DNA from: Gemmatimonadota bacterium | GTDB lineage: Bacteria; Gemmatimonadota; Gemmatimonadetes; Gemmatimonadales; GWC2-71-9 | Reading direction: 5' to 3' | Assembly: GCA_003223395.1 (NCBI GenBank) | Contig: QHUZ01000028.1 | Location: 1 to 43,803 of the forward strand | Length of the DNA stretch: 43,803 nucleotides | Shown here: positions 25,169 to 33,592 of the stretch, piece by piece | Layout of the letters: every line of letters starts with the position of its first letter | Position numbering within the stretch: the first letter of the stretch is position 1 | Translations under genes and position numbers: made by a program | The notes under the pieces: generated by a model | What the model was told of the DNA's origin: nothing | What the model saw: the letters and a program-made list of their open reading frames with translations, nothing else | The model's database searches: none

Positions 25169-26003
25169 GGACATTCTTTAGCCGCTCGTTGATGCGCGCT
25201 TGCATATCGGGATAAGCGTTGCCCAGTCGCTCCAGCACCACCCGCGCGGAGTCCGGCTTCCCCACCGCGGCGTACGCGTCGGCCTTCAGAAACCCGACGC
25301 GGAGCTGCAGCCGCCGATCGTCCGGGCGCATCGGAAACCGCGCCAGCGCGGTCAACGCCGCGCGCGCATTGTCCCGGTCGCGCATCAGCGATTCGATCGC
25401 GAGCAACCGCACGTTCGTATCGGTGGGGAACTCGCGCTCCAACTGCCCGAACAGGGCGGCCGCGCGCGCGCTGTCGTGCTGAGCCCGCGCCTGCTGTGCC
25501 GCCTGATACACGCCGGCCAGATACAGCCGGTTTACGTCCGCCGTGTCACCCGTGCGAATGCCGACGCCGCCGGCGTATTCGTAGACGAGATCGCCGCCCT
25601 TGTCAGCAGCTTTGAGTATGGCCGCGAAGCCGAAGATGCCCACCACGGCGGAGCCCCATAGCGCGACGCGCGCGACGTGCACGCTGCGCTTTTTGGCGAC
25701 AAGGGCCCCGATTTCGAGCAGTGCGACGACCAGGAACACGTTGCGTGCCCAGTGCCCCGCGTCCTCATGATCCATGACCGCCTGGCGGACTCCCGGAATG
25801 CGCTCGACCGGCCCGTGCGCGTCCGTTCCTGAGTGCACGGCCAGGAATGCGGCGGCGGCGCCGAGGAGCAAACAGGTCGCGGCAGCGGGGCCCGTGAAGG
25901 GCGCGCGGCCGGTGAGGGAGACCCAGCGAAAGACCACCCCGAGGGTGAGCAGCGCGATCGCGAAATGGACGATGATGGGGTGGTAGGCGCCGATGTTTGG
26001 CAT
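25164..26003 (-). CDS. DUF2231-type membrane protein with C-terminal TPR-like region
   Basis: A 279-residue protein. The N-terminal half has four membrane segments with the DUF2231 opening HPIIVHFAIALLTLGVVF, then TGPAAATCLLLGAAAAFLAV, ARNVFLVVALLEIGALVA and VALWGSAVVGIFGFAAIL. The DUF2231 fold is common in Bacteroidota-like and Gemmatimonadota genomes and is of unknown function. The C-terminal half (about 160-279) has helical repeat units such as AGVYQAAQQARAQHDSARAAA and LKADAYAAVGKPDSARVVLE, resembling TPRs, so it probably binds proteins in the periplasm or cytoplasm. It stands alone on the minus strand, convergent with YggT. Confidence 0.78.
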   Translation of the reverse strand: MPNIGAYHPIIVHFAIALLTLGVVFRWVSLTGRAPFTGPAAATCLLLGAAAAFLAVHSGTDAHGPVERIPGVRQAVMDHEDAGHWARNVFLVVALLEIGALVAKKRSVHVARVALWGSAVVGIFGFAAILKAADKGGDLVYEYAGGVGIRTGDTADVNRLYLAGVYQAAQQARAQHDSARAAALFGQLEREFPTDTNVRLLAIESLMRDRDNARAALTALARFPMRPDDRRLQLRVGFLKADAYAAVGKPDSARVVLERLGNAYPDMQARINERLKNVQ

Positions 26004-26036
26004 GGGCGCAAAACTACCCAGCGGTACGGAACGACG

Positions 26037-26660
26037 CTATCTCGGTCTTACCGCGTCCCGAATAATGTCATCGACCGCAAACTTGATGAACTCCGCACGC
26101 TTGTCGAGCCGTCGCTGCGTCTCCGCACGAACCTCACTCAGGCGCCGCTCGATATCCTTGATTTCGAAGAGGCGCAGCTGGTTCTCGTAGTCAAAATGCG
26201 CGGCAATCACCTTCTCGATCTGACTCCGGATCTGCTCGCGCTGCGTGTCCGCAGCAGCGCGGTAGGCGCGCTGCAGCGTGCGGGCCATGTACTCGAGGCC
26301 GAACAGTTGCGTAACGAGCGCCGCTCGTGTGCTGTCGCGCCGCACGAGATTCTGGACCACGTCGAACTGCACCGTGAGCTGCGCCACCTCCTGCCAGTAT
26401 GCTCCCAGGTCGTTGGCTTTCAGCGACTCGAGCCAGGCGACGTTTGTTTCCACCGAGCCCTGACCCCGCTGCATCGAAATCAGGTTCAGGAACGCGCGTG
26501 CCGCAGCCTCGGCTTCGCGGGGACGCTGCTCCGCGATCCGCTGCACCTGCATCTGCATCGCCTGAGGGTTGGGCATCGTCTGCCCAGGGTCCTGGGCGCC
26601 CGCCCGCGTAGCGGCGAAAACGACGAGGGCGAGAGCCAGGCCAACGTTACGGGCGACCAT
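26037..26660 (-). CDS. Exported coiled-coil protein of a sigma-factor operon
   Basis: A 207-residue protein with a signal peptide (MVARNVGLALALVVFAATRAGAQ) and a mature part that is almost entirely helical and charged, for example QREQIRSQIEKVIAAHFDYE and DIERRLSEVRAETQRRLDKR. This predicts an extended coiled coil in the periplasm. I do not recognise a named family. The ATG at 26660 is preferred over an in-frame extension upstream because it gives a clean signal peptide. It overlaps the anti-sigma gene by 14 bases, so it is the third gene of that operon, in the same position as the CHAT gene in the operon at 14833. It could be a stress-responsive periplasmic chaperone or sensor; this is inference. 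Confidence 0.7.
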   Translation of the reverse strand: MVARNVGLALALVVFAATRAGAQDPGQTMPNPQAMQMQVQRIAEQRPREAEAAARAFLNLISMQRGQGSVETNVAWLESLKANDLGAYWQEVAQLTVQFDVVQNLVRRDSTRAALVTQLFGLEYMARTLQRAYRAAADTQREQIRSQIEKVIAAHFDYENQLRLFEIKDIERRLSEVRAETQRRLDKRAEFIKFAVDDIIRDAVRPR

Positions 26661-27045
26661 AGGGCCACTCCTGTTCGAGTCGAGTGAGTCGGGCGTCGAT
26701 ATCCACCATCGCGTCTCCTCCGGCGACGTAGCCTGCAGTTGCTGACCACATCGTCGTCGGATTCCAGCCCCGCGCGGCCGCCTGGCCGGGCGGGTTGTTC
26801 CGGGTGAGCAACACGCCGGCGACAACCGCAGCCGCGGCGAGGCCGCCCAGCGCGGCCCAGCGGGCGACTGGTCGCCCCTGTTTGGGCCGCGCCACGTCGA
26901 GCGCAACCCGCGCGCGCTCGAAATGCGCCAGCTTGTCTCCGCACGTCGCGCACGCAGCGACATGGGACTCGATTTCGCTCGTGTCCGCACTTGGAAGCTC
27001 TCCGTAGGCAAGGAGCAGCAACTGATCGTCGGTCGGATGATTCAT
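26647..27045 (-). CDS. zf-HC2-type membrane anti-sigma factor
   Basis: A 132-residue anti-sigma factor. The cytoplasmic N-terminal domain has HVAACATC (HxxxCxxC), the zinc-binding signature of this class, after MNHPTDDQLLLLAYGELP. One membrane helix (about 66-82; WAALGGLAAAAVVAGVLL) precedes a short outer tail that ends in RLTRLEQEWPYGRP, a possible leucine-rich contact with the overlapping gene product. It overlaps the sigma gene by four bases (ATGA) and the exported coiled-coil gene by 14. Tight coupling of all three fits the standard sigma/anti-sigma control circuit. Confidence 0.85.
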   Translation of the reverse strand: MNHPTDDQLLLLAYGELPSADTSEIESHVAACATCGDKLAHFERARVALDVARPKQGRPVARWAALGGLAAAAVVAGVLLTRNNPPGQAAARGWNPTTMWSATAGYVAGGDAMVDIDARLTRLEQEWPYGRP

Positions 27046-27539
27046 CGATAGTTCTCCAATGCCGCGCTGATACGAGCGAGCGCGGCGCGCATTTGCGTGA
27101 GCACCGTGCCGAGCGGCTTGCCGAGCCGGTCGGCGATCGCCTGGAAGGTGACGCCGCGGTGCCGGAGCTCGACGACCTCGCGTTGCGCGGGTGGGAGCGC
27201 GTCTACCGCGCTGCGGACGGCGGCGCGCAGCTCACGCTCCAGGAGGCGCGCGTCGGCCGCGTCAGCCAAGCGCGGCTCTCCCGATTCCAGTACGACCGCT
27301 GCGCGACGCCGCACGAGCTCACGCCGCAAGTGGTCGCGCCAGACATTTGCGGCGATGCGAAACAGGTACGCCCGTGCGTTGCCATTCAACGAGAGCCGCG
27401 GGGTCGCCGTCACCAGGCGCGCAGCCACTTCCTGCAGCATTTCCGCGGTCAAATCGTCGTTCCGGCAGCGCGCGCCGAGGAAGTTGCGCAGCGCCGGCGT
27501 GTACTCTGCCAGGAGTTGCTCGGCCGCGATGTGGCTCAT
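27042..27539 (-). CDS. ECF-type sigma factor
   Basis: A 165-residue ECF sigma factor. Region 2 includes LTAEMLQEVAARLV and ARAYLFRIAANVWRDHLRRE (about 25-75), and region 4 has ALPPAQREVVELRHRGVTFQ with the helix-turn-helix AIADRLGKPLGTVLTQMRAA (about 110-155). The ATG at 27539 is used; a GTG two codons upstream (27545) is an alternative. It is divergent from the homocysteine methyltransferase gene 43 bases away. Together with the anti-sigma and exported protein it is the second sigma-factor operon in the window, distinct in sequence from the one at 18690. Confidence 0.88.
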   Translation of the reverse strand: MSHIAAEQLLAEYTPALRNFLGARCRNDDLTAEMLQEVAARLVTATPRLSLNGNARAYLFRIAANVWRDHLRRELVRRRAAVVLESGEPRLADAADARLLERELRAAVRSAVDALPPAQREVVELRHRGVTFQAIADRLGKPLGTVLTQMRAALARISAALENYR

Positions 27540-27567
27540 GGTCACCTAAGAGTACGCGCAAAGGGGG

Positions 27568-27582
27568 TTATTATTTTCCCCT
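27568..27582 (+). promoter_or_regulatory. Putative -10 box for a leaderless transcript of the MTHFR-fusion gene
   Basis: TTATTAT at 27568-27574 lies eight bases before the GTG start at 27583. A transcript starting about seven bases after this hexamer would begin at or beside the start codon. The only purine-rich run, GGGGG at 27563-27567, is too far upstream for normal ribosome binding. A -35 element is not recognisable. Confidence 0.45.
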
Positions 27583-29418
27583 GTGACTACCACCTTCCGA
27601 TCCCTCCTGGCCGACGGCCGCGTCCATGTTTTCGACGGGGCCATGGGCACGATGCTCTACGGCAAAGGCTTCTTCCTGAACGTCTGCTACGACGAGCTGA
27701 ACCTGAAGCAGCCGCGGCTCGTGCAGGAAGTGCACGCGGAATACGTGCGCGCCGGCGCGGAGATCCTGGAGACGAACACCTTCGGGGCCAACCCGCTCAA
27801 GCTCAACAGCTACGGGCTGGCGGACGAGACGGAGAAGATCAACCGCACCGCCGCGGAGCTGGCGCGCACGGCGTCCGGTGGCAAGGCGAGCGTTGTGGGC
27901 GCGATCGGACCGCTCGGCATCCGCATCGAACCGTTCGGTCCCACCTCCAAGCTCGAGGCGCAGGCGCTGTTCGCCCGCCAGGTCCAGGGCCTGCTCGGCG
28001 GCGGGGTGGACGGATTCATCCTTGAGACGTTCAGCGACCTGGACGAGATGCATGCCGCGCTGCTGGCGGTGCGCGCCGCGACGGACCTGCCCGTCGTCTG
28101 CCAGATGACCGTCGGCACCGACGGCCTGACCTATTACGGCACCGACCCCGATACGTTCACCAAGCAGCTCGCGGGGTGGGGCGCGGATGTGATCGGCGTG
28201 AACTGCTCCGTCGGGCCGGCGGGCGTGCTCGAAGCCGTCGAGCAGATGGTCAAGACGACGGAAAAGCCCGTCTCCGCACAGCCGAACGCCGGCCTGCCCA
28301 AAGACGTCGGGGACCGCAAGATCTATCTCGCGTCGCCCGAATACATGGCGAGCTACGCCCGGCGCATGATCGAGGCCGGTGCGCGCTTCGTCGGCGGCTG
28401 CTGCGGCTCGACGCCGGAGCACATCAAGAAGATTCGCGACTACGTCGCTAGCGTCGTGCCGCGCCAGCCGAGTGTCGTCGTCTCCCGCGCGCAGGTGCAA
28501 GCGCCGCCCGACATCACACCGGTGCCGCTCGCCGAGAAGTCGCGCTGGGGCGCGAAGCTCGCGCGCGGTGAGCTCGTCACGAGCGTCGAGATCGTGCCAC
28601 CCAAGGGCGTGGATCCGAAACCGATGCTCGAGCAGGTCCGGGCGCTGAAGGCCGCTGGCGTGGACGCCGTCAACGTGCCCGACGGGCCGCGCGCGCAGAG
28701 CCGCATGGGCGTGCTGCCGTCGGCGCTCCTGATCGAGCGCGAAGTCGGAATGGAGACGGTGATCCATTATTGCTGCCGCGACCGCAACCTGCTCGGCATG
28801 CTCTCCGACATCATCGGGGCGCATGCGGCGGGGTTGCGCAACATCTTGATCATCACCGGCGATCCGCCCAAGATGGGGCCGTATCCCGAAGCGACGGCGG
28901 TCTTCGACATCGATTCGATCGGGTTGACGAATCTCGTCTACCGCTTGAATCAGGGCCTCGACCCCGGCAACAACCCGCTGGGCGGCGCGACCCGGTGGGC
29001 GATCGGCGTGGGCGTGAACCCCGGCGCCAGCGATCAGGACCGCGAGCTGTCGCGCTTTGCCTGGAAGGTGGATGCGGGAGCGGAGTTCGCGGTCACGCAG
29101 CCGGTGTTCGACGCGCGGCAGCTCGAGGCGTTTCTGAAGCGCGTCGAGCAGTTCAAGACGCCGATCGTCGCCGGGATCTGGCCGCTCATCTCCCTCCGCA
29201 ACGCCGAGTTCCTCGCGAACGAGGTGCCCGGTGTGTCGGTCCCGGAGGATGTGCTGCAGCGGATGCGGAAGGCGCAGGAAAAAGGCAAGGAAGCCGCGCT
29301 GGCCGAGGGTGTGTCGATCGCGCGGGAGATGTTCACGCGCGTCAAAGAAATGGTGCAGGGTGTACAAGTGAGCGCGCCGTTCGGGCGGGTGGAAGTCGCA
29401 CTCCAGGTGTTCGCCTAA
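27583..29418 (+). CDS. Bifunctional homocysteine S-methyltransferase / methylenetetrahydrofolate reductase
   Basis: A 611-residue two-enzyme fusion like YitJ. The N-terminal half (about 1-300) is a zinc-dependent homocysteine S-methyltransferase with the FDGAMGTMLY opening and the zinc cysteines C208 (GVNCSVGP) and C273-C274 (VGGCCGST). The C-terminal half (about 320-611) is an FAD methylenetetrahydrofolate reductase with TSVEIVPPKG, NVPDGPRAQSRMG and ILIITGDPPKMG, the last being a family signature. Together they serve methionine synthesis and one-carbon folate metabolism in the cytoplasm. The GTG start has no close Shine-Dalgarno, and a TATTAT box sits a few bases upstream. It opens a long plus-strand run. 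Confidence 0.93.
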   Translation: MTTTFRSLLADGRVHVFDGAMGTMLYGKGFFLNVCYDELNLKQPRLVQEVHAEYVRAGAEILETNTFGANPLKLNSYGLADETEKINRTAAELARTASGGKASVVGAIGPLGIRIEPFGPTSKLEAQALFARQVQGLLGGGVDGFILETFSDLDEMHAALLAVRAATDLPVVCQMTVGTDGLTYYGTDPDTFTKQLAGWGADVIGVNCSVGPAGVLEAVEQMVKTTEKPVSAQPNAGLPKDVGDRKIYLASPEYMASYARRMIEAGARFVGGCCGSTPEHIKKIRDYVASVVPRQPSVVVSRAQVQAPPDITPVPLAEKSRWGAKLARGELVTSVEIVPPKGVDPKPMLEQVRALKAAGVDAVNVPDGPRAQSRMGVLPSALLIEREVGMETVIHYCCRDRNLLGMLSDIIGAHAAGLRNILIITGDPPKMGPYPEATAVFDIDSIGLTNLVYRLNQGLDPGNNPLGGATRWAIGVGVNPGASDQDRELSRFAWKVDAGAEFAVTQPVFDARQLEAFLKRVEQFKTPIVAGIWPLISLRNAEFLANEVPGVSVPEDVLQRMRKAQEKGKEAALAEGVSIAREMFTRVKEMVQGVQVSAPFGRVEVALQVFA

Positions 29419-29426
29419 GGACTCCT

Positions 29427-30863
29427 ATGCGTTGCCGTCTGATCATCCTCGCGCTGTGCGGCGCGATCGCCCTCGGTCTGCCGGCGCACGCGCCGGCGCA
29501 GCAATCCTCGTCCCCCGAGCGCGTGTTGCGCCGCGGGACCCTGGACAACGGGCTCGAGGTGATCGTGGTGGAGAACGCCGCGGTCCCGCTGGCCACGGCC
29601 CTCGTCGCCGTGCATAACGGCGCGTTCACGCAGGACACCGACGAAGCAGGCCTCGCGCACCTCTACGAGCACCTGCTGTTCCACTCCTTCCGCCACAACC
29701 CCTCGGCCTTCGGCATCGAAACCACCAAGCTGAAGGGCGTCTACAACGGCGCGACGTCGAACGAGGTCGTCAACTACTTCGTGACGGTGCCTTCGAATAA
29801 CATCGAGTCCGCCATCGGATTGCTCGCAGATCTCCTGATGAAGGCCGGGTTCTCGAACGGTGACCTGAAATCCGAGCGCCTGGTCGTGCTGGACGAGCTG
29901 CAACGCAACGAATCGGACCCGGATCAGGCGCTCGAACGGCAGGTCGAGCGCGCGCTCTGGGGCACGGCGTGGCACCGCAAGGATGTCGGGGGGGACTCGA
30001 GCTCGCTGCAGGGCATTTCGCTCGACCGTCTCAAGGCGACGTACGCCCGCTACTACGTCCCGAACAATGCGGCGCTCATTGTAACCGGCGACGTCCAGGC
30101 TGACCGCATTATCGAGGTGGTGCGGCGGAAATTCGGCGAGTGGAAAGCTGCCCCGAACCCGTTCGCGGACCGCGCGATCCCTGCGATCACGCCGCTCGAA
30201 AAGACGACGGCCGTCATGGTGGCGAAAGACGTGCTCGACGTCACGATCGTGGTCGCGATGTACGGGCCGAGCGTCCGGACCGACCCGGGTGCGACCTACG
30301 CCGCCGACGTGTTCTTCGACGTGTTCAACGATCCAACCTCTGCGTTCCAGCGCCGGCTCGTCGACGGCGGACCGTTCGTATCAATCTCCGGTAGCTATCT
30401 CACGCTCGACCACACCGGGCCGATCGAAATCCACGGCAAGACCACGCCGGAGCACGCACAGCAGGCCATCCTCAGCCTCCTCTTCGAGCTGCACGACGTC
30501 GATTTGCTCCAGGGGGTCACCGATGACGACCTTGCGATCGCCCGCAAGCGCCGTCAGGTCGGGGGTGCCCTCGCCCGCGAGCGCACGGCGTCATTGGCAC
30601 CCGGTCTGGCTTTCTGGTGGAGCGCCGCGGGGATGGATTATTACCTGGGCTACAACGACCACATGGCAACCCAGACGGCGGACTCGCTGCGTCGCTTCGC
30701 TCGTGAGTACCTGACCGCGGCGCCGCGTGTGATCGGCGTGCTGGGTACACCTGCGGTCACCGCAAAAATCGCCGACTGGCTGCGCACGCTGGGCCGCACA
30801 CCGGCCGCCACGGCGGCCCCAACGCCTCCACCTCCTCCGCCGTCTCCCTCCACACGACCATGA
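29427..30863 (+). CDS. Exported M16 zinc peptidase, catalytic subunit
   Basis: A 478-residue protein with signal peptide (MRCRLIILALCGAIALGLPA) and an M16 (insulinase/pitrilysin) fold. The inverted zinc motif HxxEH is intact as HLYEH (H78, E81, H82), and the downstream acidic helix ERLVVLDELQRNES carries the third zinc ligand region. It should act in the periplasm or at the surface. The C-terminus is Pro-rich (PTPPPPPPSPSTRP). It begins eight bases after the MTHFR fusion and overlaps the second M16 gene by ATGA. Such pairs usually form heterodimers in which only one chain is active, and this one carries the active site. Its natural substrates are unknown. Confidence 0.9.
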   Translation: MRCRLIILALCGAIALGLPAHAPAQQSSSPERVLRRGTLDNGLEVIVVENAAVPLATALVAVHNGAFTQDTDEAGLAHLYEHLLFHSFRHNPSAFGIETTKLKGVYNGATSNEVVNYFVTVPSNNIESAIGLLADLLMKAGFSNGDLKSERLVVLDELQRNESDPDQALERQVERALWGTAWHRKDVGGDSSSLQGISLDRLKATYARYYVPNNAALIVTGDVQADRIIEVVRRKFGEWKAAPNPFADRAIPAITPLEKTTAVMVAKDVLDVTIVVAMYGPSVRTDPGATYAADVFFDVFNDPTSAFQRRLVDGGPFVSISGSYLTLDHTGPIEIHGKTTPEHAQQAILSLLFELHDVDLLQGVTDDDLAIARKRRQVGGALARERTASLAPGLAFWWSAAGMDYYLGYNDHMATQTADSLRRFAREYLTAAPRVIGVLGTPAVTAKIADWLRTLGRTPAATAAPTPPPPPPSPSTRP

Positions 30864-32179
30864 GATGGCTGGCGCTGGGATTCGTGGCGCTGCTCGGCGC
30901 GAGCGGAGGTGGCCGCGGGGGCGCGCCGCGCGCGCGCCAGTCAGGGCCGGGGCCGGACACGCTGACGGTGGCTTACGCTGTTGCAGGGCTGCATGTCATT
31001 CAGCGCGTCAACCGGGGCACGGACATCGTGGCCGCGCGGCTCTATCTGCTGGGTGGAACGCGCCAGCTCACCGAGGGCACCGCTGGGATCGAAGCCCTCC
31101 TCCTGAACGCGTCGAGTTATGGGACCGCGCGCTATCCCGGCGACGAGGCGCGCCGCGCGATGGCGCGGACCGGCAGCGTGGTCCAGCTCGAGGTGGGCGC
31201 TGATTGGTCGGAATTCGGATTCACCGGGCTGGCGCAGGACTTCGACGCGGCGTGGGACGTGCTCGCCGAGCGCGTGGCGAAACCATCGCTCACGGCGCAG
31301 GCGGTTGGGCAGGCGCGCAGCAGGCTCGTGACCCGCGCGCATCTGCGCTATACCGATCCCGACGAGCGCATCCGGGTGATCGCCAATCGCGCGATGTTTC
31401 CCGATCACCCGTACTCGCTCGATCCTGAGGGGACCGAGGAATCGCTCAATGGCATCACCGTGGACCAGGTGCGGGCGTACGCGCGCGACCAGATGATCAC
31501 GTCGCGGATGCTGCTGGTGATCGTGGGCAACGTCGAACGGGCGCACGCGGAGTCGCTGGTCACGGCGACGTTGGGCCAGCTGCCGCACGGCGACTATCAC
31601 TGGGTCCTTCCGCCTCCGGCACCCAAGATCCCGGCGCGCTGGCTCGTGGAGCATCGCCTGATCCCCACCAACTACATTCTGGCCTACTTCACCGGGCCAC
31701 CACCCACGGAGCGCAGCTACTGGTCGTTCCGTGTCGCGACCGCGCTGCTGTCCTCGCAGCTCCACTACGTCATCCGCACGCAGCGCAGCCTGTCGTACGC
31801 CGCCTATGCGCCGTTCATCGATCAGGCGCTTCCCATTGGCGGCGCGTATGCGAGCACCGCTCGCCCGGATCAAGTGCTGCCGCTGATGCAAGACGCCGTA
31901 CGCACCTTGCAAACCTCGGAAATCGAGTATTTCGCGTTGAGCCGCTTCCTGGACAGCTACACCTTCGACTATCTGGAGCAAAACGCGACCGCCGCGGATC
32001 AGGCGGACTTTCTGGCCCATGCCGAGCTGTACCTCGGCGGCTTTCGGCGCGGGGACGAGTTTATGAAGCGCATGCGCGGCGTGTCGCCGAACGATGTGAT
32101 GACCGCCGCGAATCTGTATATGTCGAAGTTGCAATACGCGTACCTGGGCGACACCACGCGGATGAAGGGGCGCTGGTAG
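30860..32179 (+). CDS. M16-family peptidase-like protein without the zinc motif
   Basis: A 439-residue M16-fold protein with a hydrophobic N-terminus (MRWLALGFVALLGASGGG). In place of HxxEH it has GTAGIEALLLNASSYGT, so the zinc-binding His residues are missing. The second M16 domain is clear in LLVIVGNVERAHAESLVTA and RTQRSLSYAAYAPFID (the R/Y motif that helps hold substrate). Family knowledge: the inactive chain pairs with an active M16 subunit, as in mitochondrial processing peptidase and bacterial zinc peptidase dimers. It overlaps the active-subunit gene by four bases, consistent with equal production. It may shape the substrate chamber. Confidence 0.88.
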   Translation: MRWLALGFVALLGASGGGRGGAPRARQSGPGPDTLTVAYAVAGLHVIQRVNRGTDIVAARLYLLGGTRQLTEGTAGIEALLLNASSYGTARYPGDEARRAMARTGSVVQLEVGADWSEFGFTGLAQDFDAAWDVLAERVAKPSLTAQAVGQARSRLVTRAHLRYTDPDERIRVIANRAMFPDHPYSLDPEGTEESLNGITVDQVRAYARDQMITSRMLLVIVGNVERAHAESLVTATLGQLPHGDYHWVLPPPAPKIPARWLVEHRLIPTNYILAYFTGPPPTERSYWSFRVATALLSSQLHYVIRTQRSLSYAAYAPFIDQALPIGGAYASTARPDQVLPLMQDAVRTLQTSEIEYFALSRFLDSYTFDYLEQNATAADQADFLAHAELYLGGFRRGDEFMKRMRGVSPNDVMTAANLYMSKLQYAYLGDTTRMKGRW

Positions 32180-32186
32180 CGCAGGC

Positions 32187-33086
32187 ATGCCGGAGCTCCC
32201 CGACATCACGATTTACCTCGAAGCATTGGCACCGCGCATCGTCGGCCAGCCGCTCGAGCGCGCCCGCATCGTCAGCCCGTCGCTGCTCCGCACCGTTGCC
32301 CCGCCGCTGAGCGCGGCGGAAGGTCGCAAAGTCGTCCGATTGCGACGCCTGGGAAAGCGCATCGTGTGGGAGATGGAGGGGAACATCTTCCTCGTCTTCC
32401 ATCTGATGATCGCCGGCCGGTTCAAGTGGAGGCCCGAAGGCACGAAGTCTCCAGCCAAGGTCGGCCTCGCCTCGTTCGACTTTCCCACCGGAACGCTGCT
32501 CCTCACCGAAGCAAGTTCGAAAAAGCGGGCATCGCTGTACGTCGTCGCGGGGGAGTCTGCACTGAAGCAACACGACCCCGGCGGTCTCGATGTGCTCAAC
32601 TCCGACGTCTCAACGTTTGGGGAGCGGCTGCAATCCCAGTCGCACACGCTCAAGCGGGCGCTCACCGATCCCCATTTGTTCGATGGAATTGGCAACTGGC
32701 TGTCGGACGAGATTCTCCACGCGGCGAAGCTCTCGCCATTTCTGCTGACCGGGAAACTGAGCGACGCGGAGATCGGCCGTCTGCATGCGGCAACGCAACA
32801 GACCGTGCGCCTCTGGATCGACAAGCTGCGCGTCGAGGCCGGGGACAAATTCCCGGAGAAGGTGAGCGCGTTCAAGGAAGGAATGGCGGTGCACGGCCGC
32901 TACAAGCAGCCCTGCCCCGTCTGCGGTTCGCCGGTGCAACGCATTCGGTACGCGGATAATGAAGCCAATTACTGCGCGACCTGTCAGACGGGTGGGCGGG
33001 TGCTGGCCGACCGCTCGCTGTCACGCTTGCTCAAGGCCGACTGGCCGCGCTCGCTCGAAGAATGGGAAGCGAAGCTCGGGGGATGA
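32187..33086 (+). CDS. Formamidopyrimidine-DNA glycosylase / endonuclease VIII family
   Basis: A 299-residue base-excision-repair glycosylase of the Fpg/Nei family. The N-terminus is MPELPDI with the catalytic Pro2 and Glu3. The helix-two-turn-helix region is FDGIGNWLSDEILHAAKLSP. The zinc finger is CPVCG...CATC, and a further 25-30 residues follow it (GGRVLADRSLSRLLKADWP), longer than E. coli Fpg. These enzymes excise oxidised purines or pyrimidines; which is preferred cannot be told. It starts seven bases after the M16 pair and overlaps the GNAT gene by ATGA. Its placement among oxidant-related genes may be coincidental. Confidence 0.93.
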   Translation: MPELPDITIYLEALAPRIVGQPLERARIVSPSLLRTVAPPLSAAEGRKVVRLRRLGKRIVWEMEGNIFLVFHLMIAGRFKWRPEGTKSPAKVGLASFDFPTGTLLLTEASSKKRASLYVVAGESALKQHDPGGLDVLNSDVSTFGERLQSQSHTLKRALTDPHLFDGIGNWLSDEILHAAKLSPFLLTGKLSDAEIGRLHAATQQTVRLWIDKLRVEAGDKFPEKVSAFKEGMAVHGRYKQPCPVCGSPVQRIRYADNEANYCATCQTGGRVLADRSLSRLLKADWPRSLEEWEAKLGG

Positions 33087-33592
33087 CGCTCCGGCGCGCG
33101 GGGAGCGGCGACGCCGAAACCGTCGGCCGCATCCACGTCGAATCGTGGAATGTCGCGTACCGCGGCATCATGCCGGACGACGTCATCGCGCGCACCGACC
33201 TGACCTATCGCACGGCGTTCTGGGCGGAGCGGATCGCCGATCCCGAGTGGCCGGTCTATCTCATTGAGGAAGAGGGCCAGGGCGTCGCGTTTTGTCAGAT
33301 GATCCCCACGAAGGATCCCGATGACGACCCCACGCGCGTCGGCCACATCACGTCGCTGCACGTCTTGCCGCACCTGCGCGGCCACGGCTACGGCCGCGCG
33401 CTCCTGGATCACGTACTCCACGAATTCCAGCGCCGCGGATTCGCCGAAGTGACGCTCTGGGTACTCGAAGAAAACCGGAATGCCCGGCGGTTTTATGAGA
33501 AGTCCGGGTTCCGTCTGGATGGCGGAAATCGAAGATACCCGCGGACAACTGTCCCCGAGGTACGGTATCGGATCGGTTTGAACCGCGGTTAA
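33083..33592 (+). CDS. GNAT-family N-acetyltransferase
   Basis: A 169-residue GNAT acetyltransferase. The acetyl-CoA-binding region is ITSLHVLPHLRGHGYGRALL, containing the RGHGYG loop (Q/RxxGxG/A motif), followed by VTLWVLEENRNARRFYEKSG, the usual C-terminal GNAT signature. The start MTLRRAGSGDAETV at 33083 overlaps the glycosylase stop (ATGA). An upstream in-frame ATG at 33062 would add seven residues inside the glycosylase gene and is less likely. The acyl acceptor is unknown; relatives modify ribosomal proteins, small amines or antibiotics. Confidence 0.87.
   Translation: MTLRRAGSGDAETVGRIHVESWNVAYRGIMPDDVIARTDLTYRTAFWAERIADPEWPVYLIEEEGQGVAFCQMIPTKDPDDDPTRVGHITSLHVLPHLRGHGYGRALLDHVLHEFQRRGFAEVTLWVLEENRNARRFYEKSGFRLDGGNRRYPRTTVPEVRYRIGLNRG

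Noticed and set aside
27571-29367. Long minus-strand open frame opposite the methyltransferase-MTHFR fusion
   Set aside because: Arg/His/Asp-rich shadow translation without family features; the plus-strand protein has all catalytic motifs.
30860-32179. Second M16 gene as a decayed peptidase
   Set aside because: The full-length frame, kept R/Y motif and ATGA coupling fit the known inactive-partner role better than decay.
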